Positions 58,160 to 64,000 of a stretch of DNA of 64,000 bases are shown here, piece after piece (the stretch's first letter is position 1; every line of letters starts with the position of its first letter). Location: positions 930,001-994,000 of the forward strand of contig JAJHZJ010000009.1 in assembly GCA_023548195.1 (NCBI GenBank). Direction: 5' to 3'. A program made the translations under genes and the position numbers. The notes beneath the pieces are model-generated. The model searched no databases. It saw only the letters and a program-made list of their open reading frames with translations, and was not told the origin of the DNA. This DNA is from Bettongia penicillata ogilbyi (taxonomy: Eukaryota > Chordata > Mammalia > Diprotodontia > Potoroidae).

Positions 58160-60690
58160 GGTGGGGCAGAGCCAAGATGGCAGAGTAGAAGTAGAGACTT
58201 ACTAGAGCTGTCCCCCAAAATCTGTAAAAAATGACTCCAAACAAATTCTGGAGCTGCAGAACCCACAGAATGATGGAGTGAAGCAAATCTCCAGTCCAAG
58301 ACAGCCTGGAAGATTGACAGGAAGCATCTATCACACCACACTGGGGGCAGAGTGCAGTCCAATGTGGGTCTGGCACAGATAAGATCTGAGCAGGCCTGGG
58401 GGTGGGGGGTATGGGAGGGACTGAATCTCTGGCACCTGTGGAAGTTTCCAGACTTCACAACTCCAAAACACTGAGGACAAATTGGAAAGTCAGTGGAAAA
58501 AAACCTGTTGGACCTGTGTGAGAGGAGAGTGGTCGGCCCCTAGCTCCAGAGTAGTAGAGGAGCCCAAGGCAGCTGCATCAGGGACAGAGGAAGAGACAGC
58601 AGCTGTTTCTGGAGCTCTAGGCCAACAAATTGTAGGGGGATTGAGGAACTGACAGTACACCCTTCCACCCCCATTGGAAGCAGAGATCTACCTTGCTAAA
58701 GAGTTCAAAAGCCAAGTAAATGTCTGGGGAAATGAGCAAAAACTGGAAAAAGAATCAGTCTTACTTTGGTGATAAGGAAGACCAAAATATACAAATAGAA
58801 GACAACAAAGTCAAAGCTCCTACATCCAAAGCCACCAAGAAAAATATGAATTGGTCTCAGTGCACGGAAGAGTTCAAAAAAGATTTTGAAAATCAAGTAA
58901 GAGAGTAGAGGAAAAATTGGGAAGAGAAATGAGAGTGATGCAAGAAAATCATGAAAAACAAATCAACTGCTTGCTAAAGGGGACTCAAAAATGCTGAAGA
59001 AAATAATACCTTAAAAAATAGACTAACCCAAATGGCAAAAAGAGGTCCAAAAAGCCAATGAGGAAAAGAATGCCTTAAAAATCAGAACTGGTCAGATGGA
59101 AAAGAAGGCTCGAAAGCTCACTGAATAAAGTAATTCCTTAAAGATTAGGATGGAGCTAATGACTTTATGAAAAATCAAGAAATTATAAAACAAAACCAAA
59201 GGAATGAAAAATAACAGACAATGAGAAATATTTCATTGGAAAAACAACTGACCTGGAGAATAGCTCCAGGAAAGACAATTTAAAAATTATTGAATTTCCT
59301 GAAAACCATGATCAAAAAAGAGCCTAGACATCATCTTTCAAGAAATTATCAAGACAAACTGCTCCGATATTCTAGAACCAAGGGTAAAATAGATATTGAA
59401 AGAATCCACCAATCACCTCTTGAAAGAGATCCCAAAAGGAAAACTCCTAGGAATATTGTAGCCAAATTCCAAAATTCCCAGATCAAGGAGAAAATATTGC
59501 AAGTAGCTGGAAAGAAACAATTCAAGTATTGTGGAAATAAAATCAGAATAACACAAGATCTAGCAGCTTCTACATTAAGGCATTGGAGGACTTGGTGTAT
59601 GATATTCCAGACATCAGAGGAACTAGGATTAGAACCAAGAATCACCTGTCCAGCAAAGCTGAGTATGATACTTCAGGGAAAGAAATGGAACTTCAATGAA
59701 ATGGAGAACTTCCAAACATTCTTGTTGAAAAGACCAGAACTGAATAGAAAATTTGACTTTCAAACACAAGAATCAAGAGAAACATGAAAAGGTAAACAGG
59801 AAAGAGAAATCATAAGGGACTTACTAAAGTTAAACTGTTTACATTCCTACATGGAAAGATCATATTTGTAACTCTTGAGACTTTTCTCAGTATTAGGGTA
59901 GTTGGAGGGATTATATACATATAGACAGAGGGCTCAGGGTGAGTTGAATATGAAGGGATGATATCTAAAAAAAATAAAATTAAGGGGTGAGAGGAATATA
60001 TTGGGAGAAGGAGAAAGGGAGAAATAGAATGGGGTAAATTATCTCTCACATAAAAGAGGCAAGGTTTTTCAAAAGGGAAAGGTGAGAGGGAAAAAGTGAA
60101 TCTTACTCTCATAGGATTTGGCTTAAGGAGGGAATAACATACACACTCAATTTTGTATGAAAATCTATCTTACACTACAGGAAAGTAGGGGGGAAGGGGA
60201 TAAGTGGGGGTGGGGTGGATGATAAAAGAGAGGGCAAATGGGGACATAGGGTAAGTAGAAGTAAATACTTTTGAGGAGGGACAGGGTCATCATGACTGTT
60301 ATGGAAGTGTTTTTCACAACTACACATGTATAACCTATATCCAATTGCCACCTTCTCAGTGGGGAATGGGTGGGGAAGGAGGAAGGGAGAGAACTTGGAA
60401 CTCAAAGTTTTAAAAATGAATGTTAAAAATTGTTTTTATATGCAACTGGGAAATAAGACATACAGGCAATGGAGTATAGAAATCTATCTTGCCCTACAAG
60501 AAAATAGAGGTGAAGGGAATGAGAGATGGGAGAGGTGTGATGAAAGGGAGGGCAGATTGGGAGAAGGGGTAATTGGGGTGGGTGGAAGGGAGAGATGAGG
60601 AAAAAATTTGGAACTCAAAATCTGGTGGAAATGAATGTCAAAAATTAAAAATAATAAATAAATAAATTTCCAACCAAAAAAAAAAAAAAG
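58160..60690 (+). mobile_element. Half-L1 (HAL1-like) retrotransposon, degraded
   Basis: The 2.5-kb unit opens with GGCAGAGCCAAGATGGCAGA, the L1-type 5' start, carries one L1 ORF1-like region and ends in an A-rich tail at about 60677-60690 after AATAAATAAATAAATTT. Only about 900 bp of noncoding sequence follows ORF1 and no reverse transcriptase frame exists, which is the HAL1 layout. The 3' part holds a repeated module (see findings). It is the largest mobile element seen. An internally deleted L1 cannot be excluded without a library comparison. Confidence 0.82.
58720..59787 (+). pseudogene. L1/HAL1 ORF1-like reading frame, broken
   Basis: ORF1p is the L1 RNA-binding chaperone. The start (58720) and the C-terminal stretch (59290-59787) are in the same frame and together span 356 codons, near the usual ORF1p length. 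The N-terminal part is intact to a stop at 58906. The coiled-coil-like middle has several stops and indels. The C-terminal stretch retains the RRM and CTD features: IERIHQSP, then TPRNIVAKF, then KIRITQDLAASTLRHW and RITCPAKLS. It is not functional as it stands. Confidence 0.85.
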
Positions 60691-61103
60691 AAGAAGAAAA
60701 GAACCACAGTCTATTTTGCACAAATAAACTTTCTGGTGCTCCTATAGCAAGAGTGATGGATAGTAGACAGACAACCCAAGTTTTGCACTAATACCCACAA
60801 AATATTAAAAGATTTCAAAGGAGTCTTCTTCCATCTGAGAAATCATTCTTTGAGGATTTGAAAGAGGACAGACAAGAATTCCATGGAATAAATTGTGGAT
60901 GGTTTATGATTTTCATAGAAAGAGGAAATATCCACCACCAAAATGACATAAGTATCAAACTTAATTTTGACATTTCAGTGAATGATTTTATACAATGGAG
61001 ATTTTTACTCTTAAGATAGAATATAACTTCTAGCTAGGAGTTTTCAAATTCACAAAGAGCATGTGGAAAATGACTGTATTTTATTAAAAAACTGTTGTTA
61101 TTT
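60691..61103. other. Block after the half-L1, unrecognised
   Basis: 400 bp, AT-rich, with no repeat or exon recognised. Confidence 0.4.
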
Positions 61104-61370
61104 GTCCATTCTAGAAGAGGATCATGACATTAGGAAGGTGATGGCACAACTTGCAAGTGAATTGAATTTAAGTGAGGCAGGGCTATCCAAAGTCACCAGC
61201 CTCACTTTCTCCTCCAGTGTCATCTGAGTCCAGGGGCAAGATATAGATCATGATGACTGGAGATGACCCTGATGCAGTAGAGGACCTTGGCCTTTTAAAG
61301 CTGAGGTCTTTCTGAGCTCTCTGAGTGAGGCAATGCCCATTCAGTGATTAAGGCCAGGTGAAAAAAAGAA
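61104..61370 (+). repeat. Unnamed dispersed repeat, copy 2 of 3
   Basis: It shares ordered blocks with 17545-17795 and 61868-62045: 'CTAGAAGAGGATCATGACAT', 'ACTTGCAAGTGAATTGAATTT', 'GTCACCAGCCTCACTTTCTC', 'GATGACTGGAGATGACCC' and 'AAGCTGAGGTCTTTC'. Confidence 0.78.
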
Positions 61371-61667
61371 GCCAAGTATTAATCAGTCTGGGAGAGGAAG
61401 ATCCACAGGGTTTCTGGCCCAAACAGAAGCAATTACTATTGACATCCACTCTTAGTCCTTAGTGCCCAAACAATGACCACTAAGTGGGACTTGGGCTGGG
61501 GCCTATTGTTGGCCAATGAAAGAGAGTCAGAGTGAATTGAGTTTAAGGCATGGTCTTTAAGAAAGAAATCTAGCCCATAATCTCCAAGATATCTTGCTAA
61601 ATTTCAGTAATCAAAATGTACTTTCCTTTATATTCCACAAGTAAAGGTATAAAACTCTATGCAGATG
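61371..61667. other. Block between repeats, unrecognised
   Basis: About 300 bp of ordinary sequence between the dispersed repeat and the GGAA array. Nothing is recognised. Confidence 0.35.
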
Positions 61668-61819
61668 GAGGGCAAGGAAGGAGGGAAGGAAAGGGAAAGG
61701 AGGGAAGGCAGAAGAGAAGGAGGAAGGAAGGAAGGAAGGAAGGAAGGAAGGAAGGAAGGAAGGAAGGAAGGAAGGAAGGAAAGAAGGAAGGAAGGAAGGA
61801 AGAAAGGAAGGAAGGAAGG
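61668..61819 (+). repeat. (GGAA)n microsatellite
   Basis: A 150-bp purine tract has an uninterrupted GGAA run of about 14-15 units at 61722-61780 and further units separated by single changes. Tandem GGAA can bind ETS-family factors, so it is a possible regulatory element, but it may equally be neutral. Confidence 0.95.
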
Positions 61820-61867
61820 GAGCTGAGTTGCCTAACTGGAACCGGTCAGTTGGGTCCCCAGTGTGGC

Positions 61868-62045
61868 AGTTTGTTCTTCATACTTGAAGAGGACTATGGC
61901 ATCAAGAATGTAATGTCATGACTTGCAAGTGAATTGAATTTAAACAAGGGAGGGCTGTGCAGTCACCAGCCTCAATTTCTCCTCCAGAGTCATCCGAGTC
62001 CAGTGACTAGATATAGATCAGGACAACTGGAGATGGACCGCATTC
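61868..62045 (+). repeat. Unnamed dispersed repeat, copy 3 of 3 (short)
   Basis: 'TTGAAGAGGACTATGGCATC', 'GACTTGCAAGTGAATTGAAT', 'CAGTCACCAGCCTCAATTTC' and 'GACAACTGGAGATGG' match the first two-thirds of copies 1 and 2. The 3' part is missing. Confidence 0.78.
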
Positions 62046-62227
62046 AAAAACTAGAGGAAGACTGAAGGATATCTCTCTCACATCTATGCTTTGAAGGAAA
62101 TTTCATATACAAATAAGGTATAGAGGAAATTACAAAAGAGATAATTTTTATTATACTTATTTGCTATACTAATTTATTATACTAATTTTTTCATGAGCAT
62201 AATCAGTATAGCTAGAAAAAGAAGTGT

Positions 62228-62479
62228 GATTGTTATCGTTCAGTTGTGTCCAACTCTTCATGACCCCGTTTGAGGTTTTCTTTGCAAAGATATTGGAGTG
62301 GTTTGCCATTTTCTTTTCCAGGTCATTTTACAGAAGAGGAAACTAAGGCAAACAAGGTTGAGTGACTTGCCCAGGGTCACACAGTTAATAAGTGTCTGAG
62401 GCTAGATTTGAACTCAGGAAAATGAGTTTTCCTGACTCCCAGACCTGGCACTCTCTCCACTGTGTCATCTAGCTGCCCA
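62228..62479 (-). repeat. MAR1-type marsupial SINE, antisense, full length
   Basis: 'CAGTTGTGTCCAACTCTTC', 'AAAGATATTGGAGTGGTTTG', 'GTGACTTGCCCAGGGTCAC' and 'TCATCTAGCTGCCC' give antisense order. Confidence 0.93.
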
Positions 62480-63147
62480 AGAAAAGAAATCATCTGTTGG
62501 GGAAAATTTGCATCAAATATCTGATTTGATAAAGATCTGATATCCTGGATAAATGAGAGTCAGTATAAAGTACCAATTTAAATTATATTTAAAAGTGGTT
62601 AAAAGACATGAATGGTTTTGAAAGAAAAACTACAAATGATCCACAACCACATAAAATGCTCCAGATTACTATTAATAAGAAATGCACATTGAAACAATGG
62701 TGAAGTTTCATATAACATTCATCAAATTGTCAAAGATGATAAAAGACAGAAACAGTCATTGTGGAAGGGGCTGTAGGAGGACAGGCTCACTTGGGAGCTT
62801 TCAAATGGTCAAACAATTTGGAAGTATGCTAGGAGACTCACTAAATCACATAAACTCCTTGACTCATCAACTTTATATTCCAAGCTGGGGGTGGGGGTGG
62901 AGTGTGAAGTCCCATAGACACCAAGACATTCACAGTAACATTTTCTGAGGTGGGAAAAACAAAAAAATGAGTTTCCATTGATTAGGGAATAATAAATTGT
63001 GGACTAATATTTGAATAGACTTGTTTGAAGTGATGTAAAAAGTAAGATAAAATAGACAATTAATTTACAGGCACAATGACTAAAATAATGGAAATGAAAG
63101 CAAGAGTAGAAGACATATGAATATATCAACATGTATTCATCTGTCTA
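62480..63147. other. AT-rich block, L1-like remnant suspected
   Basis: 62650-63130 ('TTTCATATAACATTCATCAAA' to 'GGGGAATAATAAATTGTGG') resembles retroelement 3' sequence, but I cannot name it. Confidence 0.35.
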
Positions 63148-63400
63148 GGGGAAGCTAAGTGGTGCAGTGGGTAGTGATGGACCTGGAGTCAGGAAAACTT
63201 GTCTTCCTGAGTTCAAATGTGGCCTCAGACTTTTTGCTAGTTGTGTGACCCTGGGCAAGTCACTGCACCCTGTTTGCCTAGTTTCCTCATATGTAAAATG
63301 AGTTGGAAAAGGAAATGGCAAACTACTTCTGTATCTTTCCAAAGAAAAACCTATTCACAAAGAATAGGTAGCACACACCTGAAACAACTCAACAACTACA
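63148..63400 (+). repeat. MAR1-type marsupial SINE
   Basis: 'GAAGCTAAGTGGTGCAGTGG', 'GACCCTGGGCAAGTCACTGC' and 'GGAAATGGCAAACTAC' are present. The tail is altered but ends 'GAAACAACTCAACAAC'. Confidence 0.9.
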
Positions 63401-63707
63401 GGAACACAATCACCTATCTTGACTCCAAAAGACTAACAACATACCTTCCTTTTCTCAGGAGAGAAATGGTGGGCAACAGACTCAGACAAGGCTGTTAATG
63501 TAACATGCAATTTCATTTTGCTTCATTATATTTCCATGTTATAAGTTGAAAATGAAGGGTATAAATAAATGTAATATAAAGGAAAAAACACCATAGCATT
63601 AAGACATTTAAAAAAAAGGATAAAAAATATATATTTCCCCTCCCCCCTCCAAATTTTAAAGGTCCTGAGCTCTTCAAAGAGCCATTTGAAAATACACAAT
63701 GGGTCAT
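63401..63707. other. AT-rich block, unrecognised
   Basis: About 300 bp between a SINE and a small tandem duplication, with C-runs near 63640. No gene or repeat is recognised. Confidence 0.35.
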
Positions 63708-63810
63708 GAAAAATTATTAGAAGTAATTTATTAAAACAGTAAAGTATCATTTATCCAGAAAAATTATTAAAAGTAATTTATTACAACAGTAAAATATCAT
63801 TTATCCAGAA
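63708..63810 (+). repeat. 50-bp tandem duplication, two copies
   Basis: GAAAAATTATTAGAAGTAAT... at 63708 is repeated from 63758 at exactly 50-bp spacing, with three differences, through TATCATTTATCCAGAA. Confidence 0.92.
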
Positions 63811-64000
63811 TACAAATGATCCAAAAACTCAAAAACCACAATTTTTTGATGCTCTTGAAGAATGGTGAAATATTCAAAATGATTCCACCAACCCCTCCCA
63901 AAGAACTACATGATTGTAAAATGAATTCTGAATTTTAAAAAATGATTATATCCTTTATCATTTTAATATTAAAGTACATTTTTATACACCTAGTACAGGA

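Noticed and set aside
57780..58376. 198-codon minus-strand frame
   Set aside because: It runs through the (TG)n microsatellite as a His/Thr chain and into the 5' end of the half-L1 in antisense. It is a composite of repeats.
58160..60690. Endogenous retrovirus
   Set aside because: No LTR pair, primer-binding site, gag-, pol- or env-like frame. The ORF1 motifs and the A-tail are those of L1-type elements.

Overview
The window looks like marsupial nuclear DNA. It is AT-rich and repeat-dense. The dominant SINEs are MIR-related units with a long 3' extension (the 'GTTGGACATGACTGAAA' tail) that I associate with marsupial MAR1-type SINEs. There are many old L2 and L3/CR1 LINE ends, a half-L1 (HAL1-like) element with an L1 ORF1 and no ORF2, mariner and hAT MITEs, and no Alu, B1 or other placental-specific SINE. 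The species cannot be fixed from the sequence alone.

The one gene I can support at protein level is the 5' half of ANP32A, on the minus strand. Exon 1 (coding 43746-43799), exon 2 (1398-1547) and exon 3 (1020-1142) join in phase to encode the first 109 residues of the acidic leucine-rich nuclear phosphoprotein. All splice sites are canonical. Intron 1 is about 42.2 kb and fills most of the window. Exon 4 and the acidic tail lie beyond position 1.

Layout: 1-1.55 kb holds ANP32A exons 3 and 2. 1.55-40 kb is intron 1, made of repeats plus a few unexplained blocks: a 0.74-kb AC-rich satellite at 8.56-9.30 kb, a 7SL RNA pseudogene at 13.67-13.87 kb, possible conserved noncoding blocks near 14.1 and 19.4 kb, a local duplication at 22.8/24.3 kb, and mariner and hAT MITEs. 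40-43.7 kb is a GC-richer, purine-tract-rich part of intron 1 next to the promoter. 43.73-44.68 kb is a CpG island holding ANP32A exon 1, a TATA-less promoter with three CCAAT boxes, and a possible divergent plus-strand first exon at 44221-44269 whose identity I do not know. 44.7-64 kb is intergenic, or the first intron of a divergent transcript. It is AT-rich and contains MIR, L2 and MAR1 copies, a hAT MITE with a partial 8-bp target duplication, the HAL1-like element at 58.16-60.69 kb, a GGAA microsatellite, and two of the three copies of an unnamed dispersed repeat.

I found no operon-like, CRISPR, phage or defence system, and none is expected in this kind of DNA. Most open frames here, including several over 150 codons in the CpG island, are chance frames. 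Repeat family names rest on recalled consensus features and were not searched against a library.
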